A stretch of DNA of 64,000 bases. It comes from Nitrospiraceae bacterium (GTDB lineage Bacteria > Nitrospirota > Nitrospiria > Nitrospirales > UBA8639). Location: the NCBI GenBank assembly GCA_020632635.1, contig JACKFE010000003.1:1-64000 (forward strand). The letters are read 5' to 3'. This document shows, one piece after another, positions 27,253 to 37,137 of this stretch. The translations under genes were made by a program, and so were the position numbers. The notes beneath the pieces were generated by a model that saw nothing but the letters and a program-made list of their open reading frames with translations, was not told the origin of the DNA and ran no database searches. The first letter of the stretch is position 1; every line of letters begins with the position of its first letter.

Positions 27253-29067
27253 ATGTCCAAATCATTTCCCCAAAATCAGATCCGTAATTTTTCCATCATT
27301 GCCCATATTGATCACGGAAAGTCCACCCTGGCAGATCGGTTTTTGGAACTCACCGGCGCCATTTCCAAACGCGAATTTCGTGCGCAATATTTAGATGCCA
27401 TGGACCTGGAACGTGAACGTGGCATTACCATTAAAGCCCATGCGGTGACCACCAGATTTCAGGCTTCTGACGGGAAAGAATATCTCTTCAACCTGATCGA
27501 TACTCCAGGACATGTGGATTTTGCCTATGAAGTGTCCCGAAGTTTGGCCGCCTGTGAAGGAGCGTTATTGTTGATTGATGCCACCCAAGGGGTCGAAGCT
27601 CAAACCATCGCCAATGCCTATCTGGCTATTGCGAATAATCTTGTCATCATTCCGGTCATTAATAAAATCGATCTGGCCAGTGCCGATGTCGAGGGGGTTC
27701 GACATCAGATCGCTGACGTTCTGGGCTTGTCCCAAGAAGAGGCTTTTCTGGTTAGTGCCAAAGAAGGGCTGGGAGTTCGGGAAGTTCTGGAGGGAGTTGT
27801 CAAGCTTATCCCCCCTCCCAGCGGCTCGTTGGAGAAACCTCTCAAAGCCCTCATTTTTGATTCCTGGTTCGACAATTATCAGGGAGCCGTGGTGCTGTTA
27901 AGAGTTATTGATGGAGAACTGCTTCCCGGCATGACCATCCGCTTGATGTCCAATAAACGCGAATTCGAAGTTCTGGAAGTGGGGATTTTTTCTCCAAAAC
28001 GCACCAAGATCGATCGCTTAGGTCCCGGAGAAGTGGGATATCTTTGTGCGGGGATGAAGGATCTCACAGATACTAAAATTGGCGATACTATTACCGAGTC
28101 CAAACGTCCGACGGAATCGGCCTTGCCGGGCTATCGGGACGTCAAACCCGTGGTGTTTTGTGGGTTATATACTACCGATACCGGAAAATTTGAAGATTTA
28201 CGAGATTCACTGGAAAAGCTTCGCCTAAATGATTCCTCTTTTGTCTATGAACCGGAAACCTCGATGGCATTAGGCTTTGGGTTTCGTTGTGGATTTCTCG
28301 GTCTGCTTCATATGGAAATCATCCGGGAGCGTCTTGAGCGGGAATATGGGTTGGATTTAATTAGTACCGCCCCCACGGTTGTGTATAAAGTATTCACCAC
28401 CAAGGGGGAGGTCATTGATATCGATAATCCCTCAAAATTACCCGATCCTTCGCTCATTGATCACATCGAAGAACCGTTTATCAAGGCGACGATTATCACA
28501 CCGGAACGATATGTCGGAAATATTTTACAAATGTGCCAAGAGCGTCGCGGCACGCAAACCGGACTGCAGTATCTGGATGCCAGCCGAGTCATGGTATCTT
28601 ATGAACTCCCCCTCAATGAGATCGTACTGGACTTTTATGACCGCTTGAAATCACGAACTCAAGGGTACGCCTCACTGGATTATGAGTTATCGGGATATCG
28701 CCAATCCGACCTAGTCAAAATGGATCTCTTGTTAAACGGAGAAACTATCGATGCCTTGTCTATTATTGCCCATCAGGATAAGGTGCAAAGTCGAGGGCGG
28801 CAATTAACGGAAAAAATGAAAGAATTGATTCCCAAACAAATGTTTGAAATTGCCATTCAAGCTGCGATTGGTAAACGGGTCATTGCCCGGGAGACCATTG
28901 GCGCCCTTAAGAAAAATGTGACCGCGAAATGCTACGGAGGGGACATTTCCCGCAAGCGAAAATTATGGGAAAAACAAAAAGAGGGAAAAAAGCGAATGAA
29001 GCAAATTGGTCGTGTTGAAGTCCCGCAGGAAGCCTTTTTAGCCATTTTAAAAACTGATCCGACTTGA
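27253..29067 (+). CDS. lepA: Elongation factor 4 (ribosomal back-translocase LepA)
   Basis: A 604-residue translational GTPase. G1 is AHIDHGKST (residues 17-25), switch and G3 are DTPGHVDF, and G4 is NKID. The LepA-specific C-terminus with KRKLWEKQKEGKKRMKQIG is intact. It acts on ribosomes and is classically cotranscribed with lepB, which here begins 7 bases after its stop. It is divergent from bioA with an intergenic gap of about 80 bases. Confidence 0.97.
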   Translation: MSKSFPQNQIRNFSIIAHIDHGKSTLADRFLELTGAISKREFRAQYLDAMDLERERGITIKAHAVTTRFQASDGKEYLFNLIDTPGHVDFAYEVSRSLAACEGALLLIDATQGVEAQTIANAYLAIANNLVIIPVINKIDLASADVEGVRHQIADVLGLSQEEAFLVSAKEGLGVREVLEGVVKLIPPPSGSLEKPLKALIFDSWFDNYQGAVVLLRVIDGELLPGMTIRLMSNKREFEVLEVGIFSPKRTKIDRLGPGEVGYLCAGMKDLTDTKIGDTITESKRPTESALPGYRDVKPVVFCGLYTTDTGKFEDLRDSLEKLRLNDSSFVYEPETSMALGFGFRCGFLGLLHMEIIRERLEREYGLDLISTAPTVVYKVFTTKGEVIDIDNPSKLPDPSLIDHIEEPFIKATIITPERYVGNILQMCQERRGTQTGLQYLDASRVMVSYELPLNEIVLDFYDRLKSRTQGYASLDYELSGYRQSDLVKMDLLLNGETIDALSIIAHQDKVQSRGRQLTEKMKELIPKQMFEIAIQAAIGKRVIARETIGALKKNVTAKCYGGDISRKRKLWEKQKEGKKRMKQIGRVEVPQEAFLAILKTDPT

Positions 29068-29074
29068 GGCCAAA

Positions 29075-29839
29075 ATGGCTGATCACGATTCCCAATCCCC
29101 CCATGTCAACGAGCCGGACTCCCGAGACCGACCTGAAGGGGCACCGGTGACCACTGAGACTCAGCCTGCCGCTACTCCAACGGGGAAATCCATCATCCGT
29201 GAATATGCCGAAGCCCTGGTCATTGCGATCATTCTGGCCTTGACGATCCGTGTGTTTTTCGTCCAAGCCTTTAAGATTCCCTCCGGATCCATGATTCCCA
29301 CTTTGTTGATTGGCGATCATATTCTGGTGTCCAAGTTAGCGTATGGATTCCAATTACCGAAGGATTGTGAATTCCAGGTCTCCTTTCCCCCCGTAACGTG
29401 TTATTCCTCGACTATGCTCGCCCAATTCGACAATCCTCAACGCGGGGATATTATCGTGTTTCGTTATCCGGAGGACGAAAACAAGGATTTCATTAAACGA
29501 GTGGTTGGGACACCCGGGGATAGCATTGTCATTCAGAATAAAAAAGTGATCGTCAATGGGGAAGAACTGGCCGACAGTGCCTTTACCCAAAGAATCGACC
29601 CGGGAATTATTGATGGACGAATTAATCCCCGGGATAATTTTGGGCCAATCACCGTTCCCCCCGATTCCTACTTTGTGATGGGTGATAATCGGGATCAAAG
29701 CTTGGATAGCCGATTTTGGGGATTTGTAAAAATGGATAAGATCAAGGGCCGTGCCTTTTTGGTGTACTGGTCTTGGAATGGACAAGGCAACTGGACCAAT
29801 TGGATTCGCTGGGACAGGATCGGAAAATTCATCGAGTAA
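29075..29839 (+). CDS. lepB: Signal peptidase I
   Basis: A 254-residue membrane protease that removes Sec signal peptides. It has a single N-terminal membrane helix (about 46-62), then the catalytic Ser72 in IPSGSMIPTL and the catalytic Lys141 in NKDFIKRVVGTPGD. The DNRDQSLDSRFWGFV box is near the C-terminus. About 40 hydrophilic residues precede the helix. Coupling to lepA (7-base gap) matches the common lepA-lepB order. Confidence 0.96.
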   Translation: MADHDSQSPHVNEPDSRDRPEGAPVTTETQPAATPTGKSIIREYAEALVIAIILALTIRVFFVQAFKIPSGSMIPTLLIGDHILVSKLAYGFQLPKDCEFQVSFPPVTCYSSTMLAQFDNPQRGDIIVFRYPEDENKDFIKRVVGTPGDSIVIQNKKVIVNGEELADSAFTQRIDPGIIDGRINPRDNFGPITVPPDSYFVMGDNRDQSLDSRFWGFVKMDKIKGRAFLVYWSWNGQGNWTNWIRWDRIGKFIE

Positions 29840-29887
29840 TCTCTCCCGTTCACTTAGTTCAATCGGGTCGACAACAGATCGCAGGGA

Positions 29888-30898
29888 ATGAACGCTAACC
29901 CGCCGGTTCCATCATGTTCCGTTCGCAAACTCCAATCCTGCCTTCAGCGGTTTTCCCGCGCCAAAATTCTGGTGATCGGCGATTTGATTGTCGATCATTA
30001 CATTTGGGGGAAAGTCCATCGGGTATCTCCTGAAGCCCCGGTTCCGGTCGTCCATGTCCAAGCGGAATCCTACCGTTTAGGGGGAGCCGCAAACGTCTTT
30101 CATAATATTTTGACCTTGGGCGGACATGCCGAGTTATGCGGGGTGGTGGGCGCGGATGCTGACGGCAAACAATTTATCCGCCAACTCCAGAATATGAACA
30201 AATCTACTCAAGGCATCATCGTCGACCCGGGACGGCCCACGATTAAAAAAAGCCGGGTCGTGGCCCATAATCAGCAAATTGTCAGATATGATGTGGAGCA
30301 ATCTCATACCATCAAGGCCGCCGTTGAACGGAAGGCTCTCAAGTACATTGCCCAACAAATTCCTCATCTCACAGGTATTGTGATTTCAGACTATGCTAAG
30401 GGAATGATTACCGCGACGATGGTTGACCACATTCGGACGGATGCCTCACGATACCGCGTCCCCATCATCGTCGACCCTAAAGTGGAACACATGTCCTTCT
30501 ATTCCGGAGTGACCGTGGTCACGCCCAATCACTGGGAAGCGCGGCAAGCGGCAGGATTGCTTCCCACGCAGGAAGCATCCATTGAGCAGATAGGGTTTGC
30601 CCTTCGTGACCGGCTGCAATGCCAAACGGTCCTCATCACTCGTGGCGAGGAGGGGATGAGCATCTTTCAAGATCAAGGACGTTATTGGACGATTCCCGCC
30701 GTAGCCAAACAGGTTTATGATGTGACTGGAGCGGGGGATACGGTTGTCAGCACCTTGGCTCTCGCTCTCAGCGCGGGAGCAAATCTTCCCGAAGCGGCTA
30801 TTTTAGCGAATCAGGCTGCAGGCATTGTCGTGGGGATGCTTGGCACGGCGACTGTTTCTCGACAACAAGTACAGGACAGCCTTCGTGAGAGTGCATGA
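29888..30898 (+). CDS. rfaE1: D-glycero-beta-D-manno-heptose-7-phosphate kinase
   Basis: A 336-residue PfkB-family sugar kinase for the heptose branch of LPS inner core synthesis. It shows VIGDLIVDHYIWGKVHRVSPEAP near the start, RLGGAANVFHNI and the C-terminal PfkB signature VYDVTGAGDTVVSTLALAL. It corresponds to the kinase half of HldE; no adenylyltransferase domain is attached, so that activity must be encoded elsewhere. Its end overlaps the kdsB start, linking heptose and KDO supply. Confidence 0.92.
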   Translation: MNANPPVPSCSVRKLQSCLQRFSRAKILVIGDLIVDHYIWGKVHRVSPEAPVPVVHVQAESYRLGGAANVFHNILTLGGHAELCGVVGADADGKQFIRQLQNMNKSTQGIIVDPGRPTIKKSRVVAHNQQIVRYDVEQSHTIKAAVERKALKYIAQQIPHLTGIVISDYAKGMITATMVDHIRTDASRYRVPIIVDPKVEHMSFYSGVTVVTPNHWEARQAAGLLPTQEASIEQIGFALRDRLQCQTVLITRGEEGMSIFQDQGRYWTIPAVAKQVYDVTGAGDTVVSTLALALSAGANLPEAAILANQAAGIVVGMLGTATVSRQQVQDSLRESA

Positions 30899-31661
30899 TT
30901 CCTGTGTCAGCGTCTGCATCCCGGCACGTATGGGATCTTCACGTTTCCCTGGGAAACCTTTAGCCCGACTCTGTGGCAAACCCCTCATTCAACATGTCTA
31001 TGAAGCGATTCAGGGCACGGCGGAGGTGGGGCAGATTCTTGTCTTGACCGATCATGAGGATATCGTGCAAGCCGTCAATGAGTTTGGGGGAGAGGTTCTC
31101 CTGGTCACCGAATCCTGTCGGACAGGAACCGACAGGGTCGCCAAGGTAGCCCAAGCCTTGACCTATGATATCGTCGTCAATTGGCAGGCCGATGAAATCC
31201 CCTTGCACCGGCACCTTCTCTCCGATTTAGTCACACCGTTTTTACAATCATCAGCGGGAATGGGTACTTTAAAACGAGCACTAACAGAGTCAGCCGATGT
31301 GCTCAATCCGTCAATCGTAAAAGTGGTTACCTCTCATCGAGGCGAAGCCCTCTATTTTTCCAGAAGTCCGATTCCTTGTTGGCGGGATGGCTATCACCAC
31401 ACGGGATTCCCATTAGCCTATATGCATTTAGGGGTGTATATTTTTCGAAAGTCGGTCTTGCTGCAAATAGCCAATTCTCCATCTGGGATTCTGGAGGATG
31501 CCGAAAAATTAGAACAATTGCGCGCGTTGGAATATGGCATTCCCATTCAGGTTTGGGAAACGCGGCATCCCTCCCTCCGTATCGATGATCCGGCTGATTT
31601 ACCGGTGGCGGAAGCCGAGTTTTTCGCCTATCATGCCTCTCAAAGGGAGGAACGGCACTAA
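30885..31661 (+). CDS. kdsB: 3-deoxy-manno-octulosonate cytidylyltransferase (CMP-KDO synthetase)
   Basis: A protein of about 258 residues that activates KDO with CTP for lipid A-core assembly. Nucleotidyltransferase motifs are CIPARMGSSRFPGKPLA, ESCRTGTDRVAKVA, VNWQADEIPL (the family usually has GDEP here, so the Gly is replaced) and SRSPIPCWRDG. I chose GTG at 30885 (or 30891), overlapping rfaE1 by about 14 bases. The open frame back to 30825 lies inside rfaE1 and is unlikely. The neighbour pyrG makes its CTP substrate. Confidence 0.92.
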   Translation: MRVHDSCVSVCIPARMGSSRFPGKPLARLCGKPLIQHVYEAIQGTAEVGQILVLTDHEDIVQAVNEFGGEVLLVTESCRTGTDRVAKVAQALTYDIVVNWQADEIPLHRHLLSDLVTPFLQSSAGMGTLKRALTESADVLNPSIVKVVTSHRGEALYFSRSPIPCWRDGYHHTGFPLAYMHLGVYIFRKSVLLQIANSPSGILEDAEKLEQLRALEYGIPIQVWETRHPSLRIDDPADLPVAEAEFFAYHASQREERH

Positions 31662-31758
31662 ATGATCTGGAGGTTGAAATGCCGAGAATGATTATGGTGG
31701 AGTGGCAAGCAGAGGCCCGTCGTGCACATGATCCATTCAACTCAGTAGGTAGGCACCC

Positions 31759-33360
31759 ATGAGCAAATTTATTTTTATTACCGGTGGCGTTGTGTCTTCT
31801 CTGGGAAAAGGCTTGTCCTCGGCCGCAATCGGTCAATTATTGGAAAGTCGGGGCATGACCATTACCTTTCTGAAGCTCGATCCCTATATCAATGTGGACC
31901 CTGGCACGATGAATCCGTATCAGCATGGGGAGGTGTATGTCACAGAAGATGGGGCAGAAACCGATCTCGATTTGGGCCACTATGAGCGATTCACCTCCGT
32001 GCAATTGAGCCGAGAAAATAACTGCACAACGGGGCGGATTTATGATTCGGTTATCAAAAAAGAACGTCGTGGAGAATATTTGGGTGGTACGGTTCAGGTC
32101 GTGCCTCATATTACGGATGCGATCAAGCAAACCATTATGAACGTGGCCCACGATGTGGATGTCGTCATTGTGGAAATTGGGGGCACGGTCGGTGACATTG
32201 AGAGCCTTCCCTTTTTAGAGGCCATCCGTCAGATGCCTTTTGATGTGGGACGGGAAAATGTGTTGTACATTCATTTAACGCTCGTGCCCTATATTGAAAC
32301 GGCCGGGGAGTTGAAGACCAAACCGACGCAACATTCCGTCAATAAACTTCGTGAGATCGGGATTCAAGCGAATATTTTGTTATGTCGGACCGATCGCTAT
32401 CTTCCTCCCGGCGTCAAAGACAAAATGGCGTTGTTTTGTAATGTCGACAAGGGTTCGGTCATTACCGCCAAGGATGTGGATTCGATCTATGAAGTGCCGA
32501 TCGTCCTTCGGAAAGAAGGGTTGGATGAGTTGATTGTGCAATCGCTGCGCTTGGAAACAGGCCCCCCGAATTTGCGGGATTGGGATATGCTCGTCCAAAA
32601 GATTAAGCGCCCCCGGCATGAAGTGACGATTGCTTTGGTTGGGAAATATGTGGAATCCCGTGAGTCCTATAAAAGCATTTCCGAAGCCCTCATCCATGGG
32701 GGATTGCATGATGAAGCCGGCATCCATATTCGGTGGGTGGAATCGGGTGATGTGGAAAAGGAAGGTCCTGAACGACTGTTGGCGGACGTGGATGGGGTCT
32801 TGATTCCTGGAGGATTCGGGATTCGTGGTATCGAGGGAAAGATCCTGGCCATTCAGTATGTTCGAGAGCGACAGATTCCGTTTTTTGGAATTTGTTTGGG
32901 CATGCAATGCGCGGTCATCGAAATTGCTAGAAGTCTGGCTGGCCTACAAGGTGCGAATAGCTCAGAATTCGACGCCAATACCCCATATCCGGTCATTGAT
33001 CTGTTGCCCGAACAGCGTTCCGTCCAGGATAAGGGAGGCACTATGCGGCTTGGGGCGTTTCCTTGCCGGCTGCACGAACAGACTAAAGCCTATTCCGCCT
33101 ATCAACAGCATGATGTCAAAGAACGGCATCGACATCGGTACGAATTCAATAATGATTACAAGGACCGGCTGGTCGCCAAAGGCCTGACTATCAGCGGAAC
33201 TTCGCCGGATGGGCGTTTGGTGGAAATCATTGAATTGAAGGAGCACCCCTGGTTTGTTGGGACCCAGTTTCATCCCGAGTTCCATTCACGGCTCTGCTCA
33301 CCGCATCCCTTGTTTACCGCGTTTATCGGAGCGGCCCTGAGGCGGAAGCTGGGGACATAA
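31759..33360 (+). CDS. pyrG: CTP synthase
   Basis: A 533-residue enzyme converting UTP to CTP with glutamine. The N-terminal synthetase domain begins FITGGVVSSLGKGLSSAAIG and carries HYERF and EIGGTVGDIESLPFLEA. The C-terminal class I glutaminase has GGFGIRGIEGK, Cys in FGICLGMQCAV (residue about 379) and GTQFHPEFHS. It lies between kdsB and kdsA, an arrangement that pairs CTP supply with CMP-KDO synthesis. A leader of about 95 bases with a possible 22-codon ORF separates it from kdsB. Confidence 0.97.
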   Translation: MSKFIFITGGVVSSLGKGLSSAAIGQLLESRGMTITFLKLDPYINVDPGTMNPYQHGEVYVTEDGAETDLDLGHYERFTSVQLSRENNCTTGRIYDSVIKKERRGEYLGGTVQVVPHITDAIKQTIMNVAHDVDVVIVEIGGTVGDIESLPFLEAIRQMPFDVGRENVLYIHLTLVPYIETAGELKTKPTQHSVNKLREIGIQANILLCRTDRYLPPGVKDKMALFCNVDKGSVITAKDVDSIYEVPIVLRKEGLDELIVQSLRLETGPPNLRDWDMLVQKIKRPRHEVTIALVGKYVESRESYKSISEALIHGGLHDEAGIHIRWVESGDVEKEGPERLLADVDGVLIPGGFGIRGIEGKILAIQYVRERQIPFFGICLGMQCAVIEIARSLAGLQGANSSEFDANTPYPVIDLLPEQRSVQDKGGTMRLGAFPCRLHEQTKAYSAYQQHDVKERHRHRYEFNNDYKDRLVAKGLTISGTSPDGRLVEIIELKEHPWFVGTQFHPEFHSRLCSPHPLFTAFIGAALRRKLGT

Positions 33361-33380
33361 TTCATTCAACGGAGTCCATT

Positions 33381-34244
33381 GTGTCTACTTCCGTCAAGAT
33401 AGGCCCCTTCTCAGTCGGTGATCGGCATCCTCATTTTCTCATCGCAGGTCCCTGTGTTATTGAAAATGAACGACTGGTTATGGAAACGGCGTCCGCTATT
33501 GCTACCATCACTGCGGATCTGGGAATTCCCTATGTCTTTAAGGCGTCCTATGATAAAGCGAATCGCACCTCCATCGCGTCCTATCGTGGGCTGGGCATTT
33601 CCGAAGGACTTCGAATTTTAAAAAAGGTGAAGCAGGATCTAGGAGTCCTGATTTTAACCGACGTTCATGAAATACAGGACGTACCTCGGGTGGCTGAAGT
33701 GGCCGACATCCTTCAAATTCCGGCTTTTCTCTGTAGGCAAACCGATTTACTCTGCGCTGCTGCAAAATCCGGCCGAGTGGTCAATGTGAAAAAAGGCCAA
33801 TTTTTGTCCCCTTGGGATATGGCCAATGTCGTAAAAAAATTGGAAGAGGCGGGAACGCGACAAATTACCCTTACGGAACGGGGTGCGAGCTTTGGCTATC
33901 AAAATTTAGTGGTGGATATGCGGGCCTTTCCCGTTATGCGATCCTTCGGGTATCCGGTCGTGTTTGATGCCACTCACAGTGTTCAACTCCCAGGCGGTGG
34001 AGGAACCTGTTCGTCCGGCCAGCGCGAATTTGTGGCACCGCTGGCTAGGGCCGCCTCCGCAGTCGGATGTGACGGATTTTTCATGGAGGTACATCCCAAC
34101 CCCGAGCAGGCTTTGTCGGATGGGCCGAATATGGTTCGCTTAAGTGAATTAAAAGAGTTGCTTGAACATCTACAAGCTATCTGGCGGGTGGTAGGAAAAG
34201 GGGAGGGGGTTGGGACCTTGGCGGGACAGAGCTCACCCTCATGA
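33381..34244 (+). CDS. kdsA: 3-deoxy-8-phosphooctulonate synthase (KDO-8-phosphate synthase)
   Basis: A 287-residue TIM-barrel aldolase that condenses PEP with arabinose-5-phosphate. Visible motifs are IAGPCVIENE, FKASYDKANRTS, LTDVHE, DILQIPAFLCRQTDLL, NVKKGQFLSP and FDATHSVQLPGG. It has a GTG start preceded by CGGAG. The Asn in KANRTS and the Cys in IAGPC resemble the metal-site Cys of metal-dependent KdsA enzymes; I did not resolve the class. Its end overlaps pgsA by 4 bases (ATGA). Confidence 0.96.
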   Translation: MSTSVKIGPFSVGDRHPHFLIAGPCVIENERLVMETASAIATITADLGIPYVFKASYDKANRTSIASYRGLGISEGLRILKKVKQDLGVLILTDVHEIQDVPRVAEVADILQIPAFLCRQTDLLCAAAKSGRVVNVKKGQFLSPWDMANVVKKLEEAGTRQITLTERGASFGYQNLVVDMRAFPVMRSFGYPVVFDATHSVQLPGGGGTCSSGQREFVAPLARAASAVGCDGFFMEVHPNPEQALSDGPNMVRLSELKELLEHLQAIWRVVGKGEGVGTLAGQSSPS

Positions 34245-34855
34245 GTGGAGTGGATCTCGTCAATAAGAATGCCTTCAACCAGATGCCGAAACTGCCAGCC
34301 TCTAACTTCAATCTTCCCAATTCCATTACCTTTCTCCGGATTGTTCTCATTCCGGTGTTCATCTGGGTATTCTCGCAGCCAACTCCTGAGCGGGCGTTCT
34401 GGTCAGTGGTGATATTTTTAGGGGCAGCACTGACCGATTTCCTTGATGGCTATCTGGCTAGAAAAAGCGGGCAGGTCACCAATTTAGGCAAATTACTGGA
34501 TCCCGTCGCGGACAAACTTCTTGTGGCCTCAGGGCTTATTCTTCTTGTGCAATTCCAACGCGTGTCCGTGTGGTTAGCCATTGTCCTCATAGCCAGAGAG
34601 CTGATTGTGACCGGCGCACGGATGGTGGCGGCAAGAGAGGGATTGGTCGTGGCAGCCGACGGGACGGGAAAAATTAAAGTGGTCGCTCAAATTTCAGGGA
34701 TTGTCTGTCTGGTCGCCATCGGCATTGTGGAATCCATGGATCACTGGCTTCTGGAAATAGGCAATATGATGCTTTATCTGGCTCTGGGGTTTTCCCTCTG
34801 GTCGGCATGGGGATACCTTTCTGGCATCGCAAAAAAAATCGGGCCTCAATGGTAG
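34241..34855 (+). CDS. pgsA: CDP-diacylglycerol-glycerol-3-phosphate 3-phosphatidyltransferase
   Basis: A 204-residue integral membrane enzyme of phosphatidylglycerol synthesis. It has the CDP-alcohol phosphotransferase motif D-x2-DG-x2-AR-x8-G-x3-D-x3-D within TDFLDGYLARKSGQ...GKLLDPVADK. Several membrane helices follow. A hydrophilic N-terminal stretch of about 25 residues precedes LPNSITFLRI. Translationally coupled to kdsA by the ATGA overlap. Confidence 0.93.
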   Translation: MSGVDLVNKNAFNQMPKLPASNFNLPNSITFLRIVLIPVFIWVFSQPTPERAFWSVVIFLGAALTDFLDGYLARKSGQVTNLGKLLDPVADKLLVASGLILLVQFQRVSVWLAIVLIARELIVTGARMVAAREGLVVAADGTGKIKVVAQISGIVCLVAIGIVESMDHWLLEIGNMMLYLALGFSLWSAWGYLSGIAKKIGPQW

Positions 34856-34888
34856 ACGAAAACATCATGTAATGAATGAATTTATGGC

Positions 34889-35485
34889 ATGAATATCGAA
34901 TATCTTGGTATATTAGGAAGTTATCTCATCGGATCCGTTCCATTTGGTTTATTGGTGGCCAAATTAAGCGGGGGGCTGGACCCACGGGAACACGGAAGCC
35001 GGAATATCGGGTTCACGAATGTATTGCGGGTATCCGGGAAAACAGCCGGCATTCTGACTTTATTGGGTGACATGGGCAAGGGGTTTCTTGTAACCGGAGC
35101 AGGGAAGTATTTTGACCTTTCCTGGAATCTGATTCTCCTCATGGGAGGAGCCGTGATTGTAGGCCATGTCTTCTCTCTGTTTCTGGGATTAAAAGGAGGG
35201 AAAGGTGTGGCAACAGCCCTTGGGGCGATTGTGGGTCTTCATGGTGGCATCGGTCTGGGATTAATCGGAATTTGGCTGTTTAGCGTCTTTACTTTTAGAT
35301 ACTCCTCTGGCGGCGCGCTGACGGCCTTTACCATGTTTCCGTTATTGGTTTGGCTATCTGGCGGCGACAAGGCTTTCCTTGGGTTTTCCGTGGCGATTAT
35401 GCTCCTCATTTTCTTTTGCCATAAAGGCAACATCGTTCGGCTCTATCATGGCGCCGAACCAAAGATTCGCCTTAAATCAACTTGA
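34889..35485 (+). CDS. plsY: Acyl-phosphate:glycerol-3-phosphate acyltransferase
   Basis: A 198-residue polytopic inner-membrane enzyme that starts phospholipid synthesis by acylating glycerol-3-phosphate. The PlsY signatures are clear: SYLIGSVPFGLLVAKL, DPREHGSRNIGFTNVLRV and LGLKGGKGVATALG. It follows pgsA by 33 bases, so two phospholipid enzymes lie side by side. Confidence 0.95.
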   Translation: MNIEYLGILGSYLIGSVPFGLLVAKLSGGLDPREHGSRNIGFTNVLRVSGKTAGILTLLGDMGKGFLVTGAGKYFDLSWNLILLMGGAVIVGHVFSLFLGLKGGKGVATALGAIVGLHGGIGLGLIGIWLFSVFTFRYSSGGALTAFTMFPLLVWLSGGDKAFLGFSVAIMLLIFFCHKGNIVRLYHGAEPKIRLKST

Positions 35486-35518
35486 CATAATATTTATTAT
35501 GCGACATTTAAATAGTTA

Positions 35519-36889
35519 ATGAGAAACATGAATTTTATGGAAAAATTGCCATATTTTAGCAGTATTTTCGCATGCCTGCTTTTCATGCCATTGGTCTCCA
35601 TGGCCCACGAATCTCAACCCATTGAGGTTCTGGAAGCCATGGAAAAGGCTATTACCGAGTTATCTGAAAAAGTCACGCCGACCGTAGTGAATATTACCCC
35701 AATTCGTGACATTCAACCGGGGCAAGGCTATCAACGCCGCATTCCATACACCCAAGGAAGCGGCTCCGGAGTTATTCTCTCCAAGGATGGCGTTATCGTC
35801 ACCAACAATCATGTGATTGGAGAAGATACGACAGAAGCGCAAGTCCGGCTCTCGGATCGCACGACCCTGATTGCCCAGGTCATCGGGCGTGATAAAGAGA
35901 CGGACATCGCGGTCTTGCGTATTACCACGGACCACCCCCTTGCGGCCGCCAAATTCGGGGATTCCACCAAGCTTAAAGTGGGCCAATGGGTCTTGGCCGT
36001 GGGCAATCCGATGGGCTTAGATCGCACGGTTACCTTGGGCGTCGTCAGCGGAATCGGCCGTGAGCGATTAAATTTGTCCCGTTATGAAAACTTTATCCAA
36101 ACCGATGCGGCCATCAATCCTGGCAACTCCGGTGGGCCCTTGTTTAACCTTCGGGGGGAAGTCGTGGGGATTAATACGGCCATTATCCATATGGCTCAGG
36201 GCATTGGCTTTTCCATCCCTGCTGAAATGGTTTCCCGAGTGGTTCAACAATTGGTGTCGCAAGGCCGTGTGGTTCGAGGCTGGTTGGGAGTGGGCATCCA
36301 GTCGCTGACCAAAGAATTGGCCGAACAATTTGGGGTCAAGGAAGGGCAAGGCGTGCTCATCAACGAAGTGTATCAAAATGATCCGGCTCACCTCGCCGGC
36401 ATCAAACCCGGCGACATTATACTGACCGTCAATGGCAGTCCGGTCGATACACCGAATCAATTATCCCGCTTGGTGGCTAAGGTGGAACCTGGAGAAATGG
36501 CGCATATCCGCGTGCTCCGTGATGGGCAAGAACTCGCCTTCGAAGTGTCCATGATTGAAAAACATGAACAGACGGTGGCGATTTCCTTACCCACTCAAAA
36601 AACCGAACTCAAGCTGGGCTTGGACGTCCAAGCCCTCACGGCGGCCCTGGCTCAACAATTTGAGTTAGTGGAAACCGCCGGGGTTCTCGTGTCGAAAGTA
36701 GAGCGTGGCGGCTTAGCTCATTCAGAAGGTATTCAGGAAGGGGATCTGATTACGGAAGTCAATCGGCAACCGGTTCGGAGCGTAGCCCAATTTTCAGAAA
36801 CCATTGGACAAGTCAAACCCAGCCAAACGATTTTACTCCGCATTATTCGCAAATCCAAAGCATTTTTCATCGTACTGAAGACTCAATAA
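35519..36889 (+). CDS. degP: Periplasmic serine protease/chaperone, DegP/HtrA family
   Basis: A 456-residue exported protease for quality control of envelope proteins. It has a signal peptide (residues about 10-29, ending SMA), then a trypsin-like domain with the catalytic triad His in VTNNHVIG, Asp in KETDIAVLRI and Ser in NPGNSGGPLF. Two PDZ domains follow (about 270-355 and 375-450). TTGACA at 35482 is a possible -35 element, so the gene may have its own stress-responsive promoter. The ATG could be 35519, 35528 or 35537. Its end overlaps the fragment of sec3 on the other strand by about 20 bases. Confidence 0.93.
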   Translation: MRNMNFMEKLPYFSSIFACLLFMPLVSMAHESQPIEVLEAMEKAITELSEKVTPTVVNITPIRDIQPGQGYQRRIPYTQGSGSGVILSKDGVIVTNNHVIGEDTTEAQVRLSDRTTLIAQVIGRDKETDIAVLRITTDHPLAAAKFGDSTKLKVGQWVLAVGNPMGLDRTVTLGVVSGIGRERLNLSRYENFIQTDAAINPGNSGGPLFNLRGEVVGINTAIIHMAQGIGFSIPAEMVSRVVQQLVSQGRVVRGWLGVGIQSLTKELAEQFGVKEGQGVLINEVYQNDPAHLAGIKPGDIILTVNGSPVDTPNQLSRLVAKVEPGEMAHIRVLRDGQELAFEVSMIEKHEQTVAISLPTQKTELKLGLDVQALTAALAQQFELVETAGVLVSKVERGGLAHSEGIQEGDLITEVNRQPVRSVAQFSETIGQVKPSQTILLRIIRKSKAFFIVLKTQ

Positions 36890-37137
36890 GACCGAATAAA
36901 AATCCGACGTTCTCACAGCCAGAAAATGGCCGTATCATCCAATTCCCTAAATTCAAAAACCATCCTCGCACAGTTGGCCACCACCCATTTTCTTTTTTGG
37001 TAAAGCGACCTTCCACTCTAACCAAAGAAGCATTTGTCCCATCTTGAGACCGACCTAAAGTTCCTAAAATAAAGTTGAAGTGGTCTAGTTGAAATGGACA
37101 CCTCGAAAAGAGCGATAATCGCCAAAGGAGGTGTCGC

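Noticed and set aside
31680..31748. A 22-codon frame with GGAGG upstream in the kdsB-pyrG gap
   Set aside because: It could be a leader peptide, but the product is too short to judge and no terminator or attenuator structure was seen, so I do not annotate it as a gene.
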